A stretch of 64,000 nt of DNA from Aneurinibacillus sp. (GTDB taxonomy: Bacteria > Bacillota > UBA5301 > DYFA01), in contig DYFA01000006.1 in the NCBI GenBank assembly GCA_020725425.1, positions 1-64,000 on the forward strand, in the 5' to 3' direction. The notes under the pieces are model-generated. The model made no database searches and was not told where the DNA came from. It was given only the letters and a program-made list of their open reading frames with translations. Positions 33,816 through 42,600 of this stretch are shown here, piece after piece. How positions within the stretch are numbered: the stretch's first letter is position 1; every line of letters starts with the position of its first letter. The position numbers and the translations under genes are program-made.

Positions 33816-35210
33816 GTGCCACAAGGCCTCATCGCCACCGCCCTGAGCCTAGCCCTTTACCTTTCCGGGGTGACCGGGCCGTCCGGGCCGACTTCCTCAG
33901 GCGGAGCGACCCCCCCCGTTCCCACCCTCTCCCAGCCTGCAGCACCGGCGGCACCCGCCACCCCCTCCGGCACCCAGGTGACCTCCTCGCTCGGCGCCAC
34001 CTTGACCATCGGGCAACGGGTAGGGGTCACCGGCACCCAGGTGAATCTGCGCGCCACACCGGACAATGGGGCGCCGATCGTCGCCCGCGCCGCTCGTGGC
34101 AGCGGGGCTACGCTGGAGAGCGCCGGCAACGGCTGGGCCAAGCTGCGGCTGGACAGCGGGGAAAGCGGTTGGGTGCCGGACTGGCTGCTCGACTCGCACC
34201 CGCGCTTCGTCCCCTCACCCGGGAATCCCCCCTCTCCCGCCTCGCCCCAGCTTCCCGGGGAGAAGCTGGTCTACGGTTATTATACCGTCAATTTCCCCGG
34301 CGACATGGAATCGTATAACGCGATGGTGGCCAACGGCCACCGCCTCAGCGGGATCATCCCCTTCCTCTTCACCCTGGAGTCCAACGGCCGGGTGACTGGC
34401 CTGCACAACCAGGCGGCGATGGCCGCCGCCAAGGAGCGCGGCCTGACTACCCTGGCCCTGGTGCATAACCTCTCCGGGCCGTGGTTCTCCGGCTCGGTCG
34501 CCCACTCGGCCATCGGCAACTGGGCCAACCGCTCCCGGGCGGTCTCGTCCATCGTCAGCCTCGTGAAGACCTATGGTTACGACGGGGTCAACATCGACCT
34601 GGAGGCAGTGCCCTCCTACGACCGGAACGCCCTCACCGCCTTCATGCGGGACCTCTCCCAGGCGTTGAAACCCTTGGGGAAGCTCGTGACGATCTCCGTC
34701 CCGGCCAAGACGTACGACGACCCGCGCAACAGCTGGTCGGGAGCGTACGACTACGCCGCCCTCGGACAGTACGTGGACCTGATGATGTTGATGACTTACG
34801 ACGAGCACTTCGCCAACGGCCGGCCGGGAGCTATCGCCTCCGTGCGGTGGGTGGACGCGGTCGCCTCTTACGCCGCCTCACAGGTCTCTCCCTCCAAGCT
34901 CATCCTGGGCGTAGCCGGCTACGGCTACGACTGGCCGAGCGGAGGGAAGGCCAAGGCGGTCAGCTACAGCGACGCCGTGGCGCTCGCCCGGCGCTACGGG
35001 CGGACTATCCAGTGGAGCACCGCCGCCCAGTCGCCGTACTTCACCTACTACAAGAACGGGAGTATGCATACTGTCTGGTTCGAGTCGGCGGACAGCCTCG
35101 CCCACAAGCTCAAGATCGTCGAGCAGCGCGGCCTGCGGGGCGTCGCCCTCTGGCGGCTCGGGTTCGAGGATCCCCGCTTTTGGAGCCTTGTCGGCTCACG
35201 GTGGGGCTGA
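33816..35210 (+). CDS. SH3b domain and glycoside hydrolase family 18 protein
   Basis: This is the only convincing complete plus-strand gene. The 464-residue protein has a signal-like N terminus (1-20), a Ser/Pro/Thr-rich spacer, an SH3-type wall-binding domain at about 64-125, and a GH18 TIM barrel from about 150 to the end. The catalytic motif DGVNIDLE is at 256-263, with E263 as the acid/base. The layout is close to spore germination hydrolases of the YaaH/YdhD/SleL type, which cleave cortex peptidoglycan as N-acetylglucosaminidases. GTG at 33816 follows AAAGGAG at seven bases. Its 3-prime end overlaps that of the convergent ylxY-like gene by 15 bases. Confidence 0.9.
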   Translation: MPQGLIATALSLALYLSGVTGPSGPTSSGGATPPVPTLSQPAAPAAPATPSGTQVTSSLGATLTIGQRVGVTGTQVNLRATPDNGAPIVARAARGSGATLESAGNGWAKLRLDSGESGWVPDWLLDSHPRFVPSPGNPPSPASPQLPGEKLVYGYYTVNFPGDMESYNAMVANGHRLSGIIPFLFTLESNGRVTGLHNQAAMAAAKERGLTTLALVHNLSGPWFSGSVAHSAIGNWANRSRAVSSIVSLVKTYGYDGVNIDLEAVPSYDRNALTAFMRDLSQALKPLGKLVTISVPAKTYDDPRNSWSGAYDYAALGQYVDLMMLMTYDEHFANGRPGAIASVRWVDAVASYAASQVSPSKLILGVAGYGYDWPSGGKAKAVSYSDAVALARRYGRTIQWSTAAQSPYFTYYKNGSMHTVWFESADSLAHKLKIVEQRGLRGVALWRLGFEDPRFWSLVGSRWG

Positions 35211-36893
35211 CGCGGGCAGGAGTTCCGCCACTGTGACCAAGGTATAGGCCTGCCGGCGGAGGTCCGCGATGAGGTCGGGCAGGGCCCGGACGGTCGAGAC
35301 CGTGGGATGGAGCAGAATCAGGCAGCCGGGGACGAGCTTGCGGCGGACCCGCTCCCGGATGACCCCTGGTGCCGGTTGCTGCCAGTCGATCGTGTCCGCC
35401 GTCCACATGATGGTCCAATAGCCCGCCTCGGCCGCTGTCCTGGCCATCGCCGGGTTCACTGCCCCGGCCGGCGGGGCGAACAGCGGGGCCAGGGTCCCCC
35501 CGGCTTCCCTGACCGCCTCTTCTGTGCGGCGCAGGGACTCCCGCAACTCAGCCGGGGGGCGCGTCCGGTAGTCCAGGTGCTGGTAGGCATGGCTTCCGAG
35601 GCAGTGCCCGGCGGCGGCGATTTCCCGCAGAAGCTCCGGATAGCGGTTGACCCACCGGCCCTCGACGAAAAAGGTGGCCTTCACCCCGGCCTTCGCCAGT
35701 TCCGCCAGAAGCTGCGGCAAGACCTCGTTCCCCCAGGCGACGTTGAACATCAGCGCTGCCCGGCGACCCTCCGACCGGCCCCGGTAGACCGGACTGAACA
35801 TGCGGCTCACGACCCGGGGCGCCACCGTGCGGACGACCGGCTGGACAGATGCTCCAGCCGGAGCGGCCAGGACCGCCTGGAGGGTCGCCTCCACGTCCAC
35901 CCGCCGCCCGTGGACCTCCGGCTGCACCACCCCTTTTGCCTCGTCCCAGCGCGCCTCCTGCGGTGGCCGGTCGAGGCGGCGGGCCAGTTCCTCGACCCGT
36001 TCCCGGATCTCCTCCGGAAGAAGCCCTCCCACCGGCTGTCCGGCGAAAGTGACCCCTTTCTTCGCCCCCCTCCGCCACCGTTCCCACCACTCCGCCAGGA
36101 CCGGCCGCTCCTCGGCCCGGCTCCCCGGCAGCGGGCGCTGTTCGCCGGTTTCCCGGTCGACGTAGTAGTTTCCGGCCAGCAGCAGCTCGGACAGGGTTAC
36201 GGCGCGGTAACCCCGTCGGGCGAGGAGGCGGCTCACCAGGGGTATCGCCTTGGCCGTCGTGCGCCCGGCGGTGGTCAGGCGGATGATGGCGCCGGGCGCC
36301 AGGTTCCGCTCGACCACCGCGGCGATGAGCTCCGGCGGCGGGTTCCGCCCGTCCAGAGCGTCCACCGACCAGAGGACAGTGCGGTAACCCAGCTCTCTGG
36401 CGACCAACTCGGCGGTCGGGGTCGTTTCCCCATAAGGCGGCCGGAACAGGGTGACCTTCTTGCCGGTGAGCCGAGTGAGCCGGGCGTCCGCCCGGCGGAT
36501 CTCGTCGGCCTGGGCCTCGGGCGGGAGCGCATCGAGGTGAGGATAGGACTCGGTGGCATTGCCGAACTCGAACCCCTGCTCCACCATCCGCTGGGCCAGC
36601 CCGCCTTGCTGCACGAGCCAGGCGCCGGAAGGGAAGAACGTGGCCGGGAGGCGGCTTCGAACTAGCGCCGTGACGATGGCCTCCGCCTCCTCGACTCCCC
36701 ACGCCGCGTCGAAGGTCAGGGCCACCACCCGCTCTGTCCGGGCCACCCGCCGGATAGAGACCGGTCCCGGGGAGACCACCGCCGCGACCTCCCCGGCCAC
36801 CTGGCCGGCTCCCCGGACGGCCAGAGCCAGGCCGGCCAACAAGAAGAGGCCGGCGGCCGCCCGACGACCCCGACCTCGCAAGTCGATAACCAT
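35196..36893 (-). CDS. YlxY-like protein with two degenerate NodB deacetylase domains
   Basis: The 565-residue protein has an N-terminal signal anchor (about 10-32), a first NodB-type domain (about 55-245), a middle segment (280-345) resembling the PG_binding_4 domain of VanW proteins, and a second NodB domain (about 375-562). Catalytic residues are degraded in both. Domain one has TFDAAW at 60-65 and GNATESYPHL where two metal histidines are expected, and IIRLTT in place of LLH. Domain two has FN in place of FD at 383-384, keeps HAYQH at 435-439 and LLHP at 527-530, but has APPAG for RPPYG. Position next to mlpA matches Bacillus ylxY, which has one such domain. Binding of wall glycan without deacetylation is inferred. 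Confidence 0.82.
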   Translation of the reverse strand: MVIDLRGRGRRAAAGLFLLAGLALAVRGAGQVAGEVAAVVSPGPVSIRRVARTERVVALTFDAAWGVEEAEAIVTALVRSRLPATFFPSGAWLVQQGGLAQRMVEQGFEFGNATESYPHLDALPPEAQADEIRRADARLTRLTGKKVTLFRPPYGETTPTAELVARELGYRTVLWSVDALDGRNPPPELIAAVVERNLAPGAIIRLTTAGRTTAKAIPLVSRLLARRGYRAVTLSELLLAGNYYVDRETGEQRPLPGSRAEERPVLAEWWERWRRGAKKGVTFAGQPVGGLLPEEIRERVEELARRLDRPPQEARWDEAKGVVQPEVHGRRVDVEATLQAVLAAPAGASVQPVVRTVAPRVVSRMFSPVYRGRSEGRRAALMFNVAWGNEVLPQLLAELAKAGVKATFFVEGRWVNRYPELLREIAAAGHCLGSHAYQHLDYRTRPPAELRESLRRTEEAVREAGGTLAPLFAPPAGAVNPAMARTAAEAGYWTIMWTADTIDWQQPAPGVIRERVRRKLVPGCLILLHPTVSTVRALPDLIADLRRQAYTLVTVAELLPASAPP

Positions 36894-36956
36894 GCGGCTC
36901 CCCCCTGCCTGATGTTTATGCAGCAAGAGGAAGCAGCTTGAACGGGAAGAAATCCG

Positions 36957-37961
36957 CTAGCGGGCGAAGTTGTGGGCGCCGATGACCGCCGTCACCGGGC
37001 GGGTCCGCCAGAAATCCATCGCCACGGACTTGCGGGGGTTGTAGAAGAAGAGCGCCCCGTTGGTGGGATCCTCTCCGCTGAGCGCCCGGTCCACCGCCGC
37101 CAGGGCAGTCGGCCCCGGGACCACGGATTGCAGGCGCCCCAGCTCCACCGCCTTGAACTGACCCGGCTCCCGGATGACGGCGGTGATGGTCTTGGGGAAG
37201 CCTGGGTGGCGGATCCGGTTCACCACCACCGCCGCTACGCCGACCTGGCCCTCGAGCGGCTCATTCCCCGCTTCGGCCGTCACGAGGCGCGCCAGAAGCA
37301 ACCGTTCCTCCTCCGTGCACGGGATGACGGCCCCCGCTGCGACCGCTGTCCCCTCCGGCCCGGCTGGCCGTTCCACGTCCGGCTCCCTGGAATCAGGCGT
37401 CTCCGGCTCGGGCCCGGGCGGGACCGGCGCAGGAGACGCCGGCTGGATCTCGGCCGGCGGAGTCGGTCCGGGCTGAGGCTCAGCGTTCGTCGCCCCCGGC
37501 TTGGGCGGACGCCCCACCAGCGCTCCGCGGTCGGCCAGCCACTCCGGCGGCCGCTGAGCTTCGGAGGCCGGGCGCACTGTCGCGTAGGCTTTCCCGCTCG
37601 CGGAACCCTGCCCGCCGGACGGCCGCTCGCCACCCGCTGGAACCACTTGTCCCGCCGGGTTTGGCGCCGGCGTCAGCGGTGGGGCGGCCGGTGTCACCGG
37701 TAATACCAGGCGTTGGCCAACGCGGATGAGACAGTCGGGCCCGATGCCGTTCAGCTCCCGTAGCGCCTCGACGGTCGTCCCAACCCGCCTGGCCAGGGAA
37801 TAGAGGGTGTCGCCGGCTTGCACCACGTAGAAGGCCGCCGGCTCAGCGCCTCGGGCGAGCCCTCCACCCACGCCCAGAACCAACAGGGTTGCCGCCAGGG
37901 CCGCACACCCCCACTGCCGCCTCGCAGCTCCCCGGTCTGCTCTTCCAGGGTCAATGCGCAC
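36957..37961 (-). CDS. LysM and SleB-type cell-wall hydrolase
   Basis: The 334-residue protein has a signal peptide or anchor (about 14-38), one LysM peptidoglycan-binding domain (44-88), a proline-rich linker (90-215) and a C-terminal SleB/CwlJ hydrolase domain (about 225-334) with LVTAEAGNEPLEGQVGVAAV and ending in GAHNFAR. SleB enzymes are lytic transglycosylases that degrade spore cortex during germination. GTG at 37961 follows GGAGG at eight bases. It lies 63 bases upstream of the YlxY-like gene on the same strand. Whether it is a germination enzyme or a vegetative hydrolase cannot be told. Confidence 0.88.
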   Translation of the reverse strand: MRIDPGRADRGAARRQWGCAALAATLLVLGVGGGLARGAEPAAFYVVQAGDTLYSLARRVGTTVEALRELNGIGPDCLIRVGQRLVLPVTPAAPPLTPAPNPAGQVVPAGGERPSGGQGSASGKAYATVRPASEAQRPPEWLADRGALVGRPPKPGATNAEPQPGPTPPAEIQPASPAPVPPGPEPETPDSREPDVERPAGPEGTAVAAGAVIPCTEEERLLLARLVTAEAGNEPLEGQVGVAAVVVNRIRHPGFPKTITAVIREPGQFKAVELGRLQSVVPGPTALAAVDRALSGEDPTNGALFFYNPRKSVAMDFWRTRPVTAVIGAHNFAR

Positions 37962-37992
37962 GCTGCTCGCCTCCCCGCGAGAGCAAAGAAAT

Positions 37993-38014
37993 GGCAGAAG
38001 ATCGTACTTCTGCC
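37993..38014 (-). terminator. Terminator downstream of nfo
   Basis: GGCAGAAG (37993-38000) and CTTCTGCC (38007-38014) form a perfect 8-base stem with a 6-base loop; on the minus strand ATTTCTTT follows. It lies 42 bases after the nfo stop codon and should end that operon before the SleB-type gene. Confidence 0.65.
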
Positions 38015-38055
38015 ACAAGATTCGACGAGATGTAACGAATTTCCTTCTCGAACCG

Positions 38056-38916
38056 CTAGGAGGTGACTTCTTGCCATAGACGGCGCAAGGTTTTCAGGTT
38101 GCGCACGTCGTGCCCGGGGTCGTCCTGGGGCGTCTCCAGGAGGACAGGCAGCCCCCGCAGGGCCGGCTGGACCATCATCGCCCGGAACCCCTCTTCGCCG
38201 ATGGCTCCTTGTCCGAGGTGGGTGTGGCGGTCCCGGTGCGAGCCCAACCCCCCCACCGAGTCGTTGGCGTGGATGACCTTGACCGCCCCCGGCCACCAGG
38301 CCTGCTCCACCTCGGCCAGCAGCCTCTCCCATCCGGTGGTGCGGCGGACGTCGTACCCGGCGGCAAAGGCGTGGCAGCTGTCGAGGCACACCCCCAGGCG
38401 CGGCCCGAGCTCCCCGGCCGCCTCCCGGATCGCCGCAAGCTCGCCGGGCGTGCCTCCGACCAGCATCCCCCCACCGGCCACGTTCTCCAGGAGGATGGTG
38501 GGACGACCGGGTTTCCCCGCTCTGGACCAGGCTTCGGCCAGCGCTTCCCCGGCCCGCCGGGCTCCGGCCGCGACTCCGTCGCCGCCGTGGCTCCCGGGGT
38601 GGAGAACCAGGTATGCCGCGTCCAGGGCCACGCACCGCCCGAGCAGTTCGGCCAGGGCCGCCACCGACTTCTCCCGGATGTCATCCTTAGACGAGGCCGG
38701 GTTGATGAGGTAGATCGCGTGGACCACCAGCGGAGCGATACCCTCGCGGGCCAGCGCCGCCCGGAACTGATCCCCGGCCGGCTGCGGAACGGGCCCACTC
38801 CGCCAGCCCCGGGGGTTGCCGCTGAAAATCTGGATCGTCTCGCACCCGAGCTCGACCGCCCGGGCCACCGCCCGGGCCAACCCGCCCCCTACCGGCACGT
38901 GCACTCCGAATCTCAC
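38056..38916 (-). CDS. nfo: Endonuclease IV
   Basis: Nfo cuts DNA at abasic sites in base-excision repair. The 286-residue TIM-barrel protein keeps the zinc-binding and catalytic blocks: LHPGSHGG, LLENVAGGG, GVCLDSCHAFAAGYD, VIHANDS, HRDRHTHLGQG and a final LLETP. The GTG start at 38916 overlaps the upstream MraY-like gene by four bases, so it is co-translated with the envelope cluster although its function is unrelated. Confidence 0.95.
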   Translation of the reverse strand: MRFGVHVPVGGGLARAVARAVELGCETIQIFSGNPRGWRSGPVPQPAGDQFRAALAREGIAPLVVHAIYLINPASSKDDIREKSVAALAELLGRCVALDAAYLVLHPGSHGGDGVAAGARRAGEALAEAWSRAGKPGRPTILLENVAGGGMLVGGTPGELAAIREAAGELGPRLGVCLDSCHAFAAGYDVRRTTGWERLLAEVEQAWWPGAVKVIHANDSVGGLGSHRDRHTHLGQGAIGEEGFRAMMVQPALRGLPVLLETPQDDPGHDVRNLKTLRRLWQEVTS

Positions 38917-39815
38917 GCCGACCCGTCCTTTCCCTCCGCCGGCCGCCCCAACCGGTCCAGCCAGCGCAACACCGCCACCCGCTCGATCAGGGCCGAGAGC
39001 GAGGCCCGTTCCGTGTACAGGTGGAACAGCAAGAGCCCGGCAAGCCAGCCGAGCTTGCCTGAGATCGTCCAGCTCCAGGCCACCCCCACGCCGATCAATG
39101 CTCCCAGGACATTGCTTCCCGTGTCACCCATCATGACTTCGCTGCGCAGGTCGTGGAGGGCGAAGACCGTCGCCGCGCCGGCGAGCGGCGAAACCCACAC
39201 CCAGACCAGGTGGCCAGGCTGGCTGAAGACCAGCGCCAGGACCCAGAGCAAGAGAAACCCTTTGAACGCCCGTCCCGGCCGCAGGTCGAGCAAGTTGACC
39301 GCATTGGCGGTCAAGGCGATGAGCAAGAGGTTGATCGCGGCGGTGCTCCAAACCAAGGCCGGAGGCTCGCCTGCCAGTTCTCCCCGGGCCAGAGCCGCCG
39401 TCAAGGCCGGCCAAGCCGCCACCACCGCCCCGCCCAGCGCCTTCAGGGCGCCCGAGGTCAGCCGCCCCTCTGTGAGCAGCAGGCGGAAGTGTCCGCCGAA
39501 GCCGCCCGCCTCGCGCGAGCCCAACAGGTCGTCGATCAGCCCCAGCGCGGCGAAGCCCAGCAGGGCAAAGGCGCCGGTCAGCAGGGACTGGACGGGGTAG
39601 CCGCACCAGGGTGACAAGCCCAAAAGGATCCACTGCACCGTCTGAGCCAGGAGGGTCGCCAGGACGAAGACCAAACCGCCGGCCACCGGGACCAGCCGGC
39701 CCGCGTAGTTGGGCCGGACTGCCCCGGCCGCCCGCAACAGCTGGACCACCGGATCATACACCGCCCAGGCCAGAACCACGCCCAGCGCCCAGGCCGCAGT
39801 GGCGAGCAGCATCAT
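38913..39815 (-). CDS. MraY/WecA-like phosphosugar transferase
   Basis: The 300-residue polytopic membrane protein belongs to the polyprenyl-phosphate HexNAc/MurNAc-1-P transferase family. Recognisable motifs are LGLIDDLLGS (DD pair), NAVNLLDLRPG (NxxNLxD) and MMGDTGSNVLGALIG. The final HHH loop of true MraY is missing. The bona fide mraY would be in the dcw cluster, so this paralogue probably transfers another phosphosugar to undecaprenyl phosphate. The ATG at 39815 overlaps the GT2 stop; the longer frame is inside that gene. Confidence 0.85.
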   Translation of the reverse strand: MMLLATAAWALGVVLAWAVYDPVVQLLRAAGAVRPNYAGRLVPVAGGLVFVLATLLAQTVQWILLGLSPWCGYPVQSLLTGAFALLGFAALGLIDDLLGSREAGGFGGHFRLLLTEGRLTSGALKALGGAVVAAWPALTAALARGELAGEPPALVWSTAAINLLLIALTANAVNLLDLRPGRAFKGFLLLWVLALVFSQPGHLVWVWVSPLAGAATVFALHDLRSEVMMGDTGSNVLGALIGVGVAWSWTISGKLGWLAGLLLFHLYTERASLSALIERVAVLRWLDRLGRPAEGKDGSA

Positions 39816-40525
39816 TCCGCCGCCCCACCTCCCATCCGCCGGAGCAGCTCCCGGACCACGTGGAGGAACTGCCTCCCCCGGTGGAGGAAGCCGGCCAGGT
39901 CGCGGCCGGTCTCGCGGTGGCTCATCCGGACCGGCACCTCCCGGACCCGGAATCCCCGCCGGGCGGCGTCGATAGTCATTCCCACCTCGACCCCGAACCC
40001 CGAGGCGAAGCCCCCCAGGTCCTCGATGACCGCCCGGCGCATCGCCCGCTGCCCCGAGAGGGGGCTCTCCATCTCGAGCCCTGTCAGGCGGCGGATGCCC
40101 CACCGCGCCAACCCTTTGACCAGACCGAACCCGCCCTTGCGCCGGGCCCGGGGGAAGCGGGCGATGGTCAGGTCGGCCTGCCCGGCCAGCACTGGCGCGA
40201 TCAGGTGCCGCACCTCGCTGGCGCTCTCTCCGATGTCGGCGTCCAGCGCCACGATGACCTCGCCTCTGGCTTCTGCCAGACCGGCGTTGAGCGCCCCGCC
40301 CTTGCCGCCGCGGGCCGCCCGACGGAGCACCCGGGCCCCCGCTTCCTCGGCGAGCCGGCCGGTGCCGTCCTCTGAGGCGTCATCGATCACGATCACCTCG
40401 TCGACCAGCCCCGTCGCCTTCACTGCCCGGACGGTCGCGGCGATGGTCGCCGCCTCGTTCAGAGCGGGGATGAGGACCGTCACCCGGGGCTTCCCCTCCG
40501 CCCCGCGGGTCCCCCCGATGCTCAC
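39812..40525 (-). CDS. GT2-family glycosyltransferase, DPM1-like
   Basis: The 237-residue soluble-looking protein has the GT-A fold signatures VLIPALNEAATIAATV, VIDDASEDGTG and a DxD motif in VALDADIGE, followed by MESPLSGQRAMRR, typical of dolichyl- or polyprenyl-phosphate sugar transferases. No C-terminal membrane segments are present. It overlaps steB by four bases (GTGA) and the MraY-like gene similarly, so all are coupled. Acceptor and sugar are unknown; a polyprenyl-phosphate acceptor is inferred. Confidence 0.85.
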   Translation of the reverse strand: MSIGGTRGAEGKPRVTVLIPALNEAATIAATVRAVKATGLVDEVIVIDDASEDGTGRLAEEAGARVLRRAARGGKGGALNAGLAEARGEVIVALDADIGESASEVRHLIAPVLAGQADLTIARFPRARRKGGFGLVKGLARWGIRRLTGLEMESPLSGQRAMRRAVIEDLGGFASGFGVEVGMTIDAARRGFRVREVPVRMSHRETGRDLAGFLHRGRQFLHVVRELLRRMGGGAAE

Positions 40526-41430
40526 GGCAAGCTGGCCTCTCCAGTCACTGGCAGAAGCTGCCGGGCCGTCTCCTTGACCCCGTAATTCCCGGTCTTACCC
40601 ATCGCCAACCCCATGACTAAGGCCACCTGCCCCGCCGGCGTGTCGATGTTGTCCACGGTCAGCACGCCCTTCGTCCGGTAGTGTTTGATCAGCGAGACGG
40701 CGACGTCGGTCGTCTCCACCACCGCCACCGTCAAGCCCGCCCCGCGCAGGGCGTCGATCAACGGCAGATCCAGGGTGCGGACGGATTCCGCCCGCGCCTC
40801 GTTCGCCGCCCCGCCGACGATTACCGCAACCTGGGCCGGAGCTTTCGTGCCGCCGGTGACTGCCACCATCTCGGCGTCCACCAGGTAGGAGGTGAGCAGA
40901 GTCGGGGCGCCGCGGGCCAGTTCCCGGGCGATCCCCCGCAGGGTCTCGACCGGCAGTCCCTCGGCCGCCGGGTCGGCAACTCCCAGGATCCTCGCTACCC
41001 CCGCCCGGTGGGAGGCGTCCATCTGTACCGGGTCCTCCAGGAAGGCGAGCGACGTCGTCACTTCGGCCCCGGCCCGGCGCAGCACGGCCTGCAGCTCGTC
41101 GACGCCCGGCCGGCTCTCCGGCGCTGGACTCAGGCGGATCACCGCCACCTGCTTCCCGTACAGCCGGTCAGCCACGAGATAGGGCAGCACCTCCCGCCCG
41201 AAGCGGTCGGCCTGGCGCAGCGCCGCCCGCTCCTGGGACAGTTCCCGCTGCAGGTCGCGCCGTTCGTTGGTCAGCCGGGTCACGTCGCTCTCCAACCGCT
41301 CGATCAGCCGGTTCTGCTCTTGAACCAGGACCCGCTCCCCCAGGGCCGCGGTGCCGATGAGAATTCCCAGTCCCAGCGCCAGGAAAACGGCGACGAGCGA
41401 GACGATGTGGTAACGGATGTCGATGATCAC
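40522..41430 (-). CDS. SteB/MctB-family membrane-anchored protein
   Basis: The 302-residue protein starts with one membrane anchor (residues 9-30, IVSLVAVFLALGLGILIG), continues with a coiled coil (about 35-75) and an extracytoplasmic domain. This is the architecture of the family named copper transporter MctB in mycobacteria and SteB in corynebacteria, where it regulates cell-wall hydrolysis at division. It lies 19 bases downstream of steA, the same pairing as in Actinobacteria. Copper transport is doubtful in this context. Confidence 0.82.
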   Translation of the reverse strand: MIIDIRYHIVSLVAVFLALGLGILIGTAALGERVLVQEQNRLIERLESDVTRLTNERRDLQRELSQERAALRQADRFGREVLPYLVADRLYGKQVAVIRLSPAPESRPGVDELQAVLRRAGAEVTTSLAFLEDPVQMDASHRAGVARILGVADPAAEGLPVETLRGIARELARGAPTLLTSYLVDAEMVAVTGGTKAPAQVAVIVGGAANEARAESVRTLDLPLIDALRGAGLTVAVVETTDVAVSLIKHYRTKGVLTVDNIDTPAGQVALVMGLAMGKTGNYGVKETARQLLPVTGEASLP

Positions 41431-41449
41431 TGGAATCCCTGCCTAACGT

Positions 41450-42589
41450 CTAAAGCCTGAGCAACGAGCGGAGATGCACCAGGGTTCCCCGCCCGATCCG
41501 CTGGATCGGTTCGGACAACCCGATCACCACGAGGACGGGGATGAGCGCCGCCAGGCCGATCTGCACGAGGTAGCGCAGGCGCAGCCGCCCCCGATAGAGC
41601 TTGTTGACCCCTTTGGCGTCGACCAGGATCGACCCGACCTTGAGGCGGACGAGAAACGTGCTGGCCATGCCGGAGCGCCCTTTCTCGAGGAAGTCGATCA
41701 TGTTGGAGTGGGTCCCCACCGCCACGATCAGCGCCGCGCCCTTCCCGTGCGCCAGAAGGAGCGCCGCGTCCTCGCTCGTCCCGGGTACGGGGAACGTCTT
41801 GGCGGCCACCTTCAGCCGTTCGATCCGGTCAAGGCCTGGCGCCCGGCCGTCGGGGTAGGCGTGGACCACGATCTCCGCCCCCGAGAGCAGCGCCTTGTCG
41901 GAGACTGAGTCCATGTCGCCGACGATCAGGTCCGGCCGGTAACCCTCTTCGAGCAGCGCGTCCGCTCCGCCGTCCACGCCGATGAGGACAGGCCGCATTT
42001 CTTCAATATACCCCCGGATCGCGGCCAAGTCCTCCCGGTAGTCGGAGCCCCGGACGACCACCAGGGCGTGCCGGCCCTTCAGCGGGGCGGCCACTTCCGG
42101 TAGCGGGATGTCCCCGAGGATGAGCCCCTTCTCCCGCTTGGCGTATTCCAGGGTGTTCTCGACGAACCGGTCCAGCTCCTCGCTGAGGTGAGCCCTGGCG
42201 ACCGCCATCCGTTCCTTGATCCGAGGCGGGGAGAGACGTTCCAACTGGGCCACCGCCTCTCCCCGGCGGTAGAGCGTGGTGCCGAGGATCTCGATCTCGT
42301 CCCCTTCCCCCACCAGGTCCATCACCCCGGGCGTGAGGGCGTCGAACAGCAGAACCCCGCCCTCGGCGAGGACCGCCGGGCCGAGGTTGGGGTAGCGCCC
42401 GCTGATAGAAGGGCTGGCGTTGACGACCGCCCTGACCCGGGCGGAGACCAGGGACTCGGCCGACACCTCGTCCAGGTCCACGTGGTCGATGATCGCCACT
42501 TCCCCCGGGCGGATCCGTTTGGCCAGGCGCTTCGTCCGGCGATCGACCCGGGCGACGCCGGCCACGCGTTCTGGAGAACCCACCGTCAA
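41450..42589 (-). CDS. SteA-like cytokinetic protein with thiamine-pyrophosphokinase-like fold
   Basis: The 379-residue protein carries a thiamine-pyrophosphokinase-like region (about 170-300) with GVDGGADALLEEGYRPDLIVGDMDSVSD. The N-terminal domain holds ASPSISGRYPNLGP. One or two C-terminal membrane segments lie at about 340-365. That is the layout of SteA, a divisome-associated protein that works with SteB. Homologues occur downstream of spo0A in many Clostridia. Enzymatic thiamine phosphorylation is unlikely. Confidence 0.85.
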   Translation of the reverse strand: MTVGSPERVAGVARVDRRTKRLAKRIRPGEVAIIDHVDLDEVSAESLVSARVRAVVNASPSISGRYPNLGPAVLAEGGVLLFDALTPGVMDLVGEGDEIEILGTTLYRRGEAVAQLERLSPPRIKERMAVARAHLSEELDRFVENTLEYAKREKGLILGDIPLPEVAAPLKGRHALVVVRGSDYREDLAAIRGYIEEMRPVLIGVDGGADALLEEGYRPDLIVGDMDSVSDKALLSGAEIVVHAYPDGRAPGLDRIERLKVAAKTFPVPGTSEDAALLLAHGKGAALIVAVGTHSNMIDFLEKGRSGMASTFLVRLKVGSILVDAKGVNKLYRGRLRLRYLVQIGLAALIPVLVVIGLSEPIQRIGRGTLVHLRSLLRL

Positions 42590-42600
42590 TCCTCCCGGTT

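Noticed and set aside
40522-41430. Copper transporter
   Set aside because: The family name comes from mycobacterial MctB. This protein has one membrane anchor, a coiled coil and no metal-binding motif, and it sits beside steA.
41450-42589. Thiamine pyrophosphokinase enzyme
   Set aside because: The sequence shares the fold but has an extra N-terminal domain and C-terminal membrane segments and is paired with steB. A division role is more likely.
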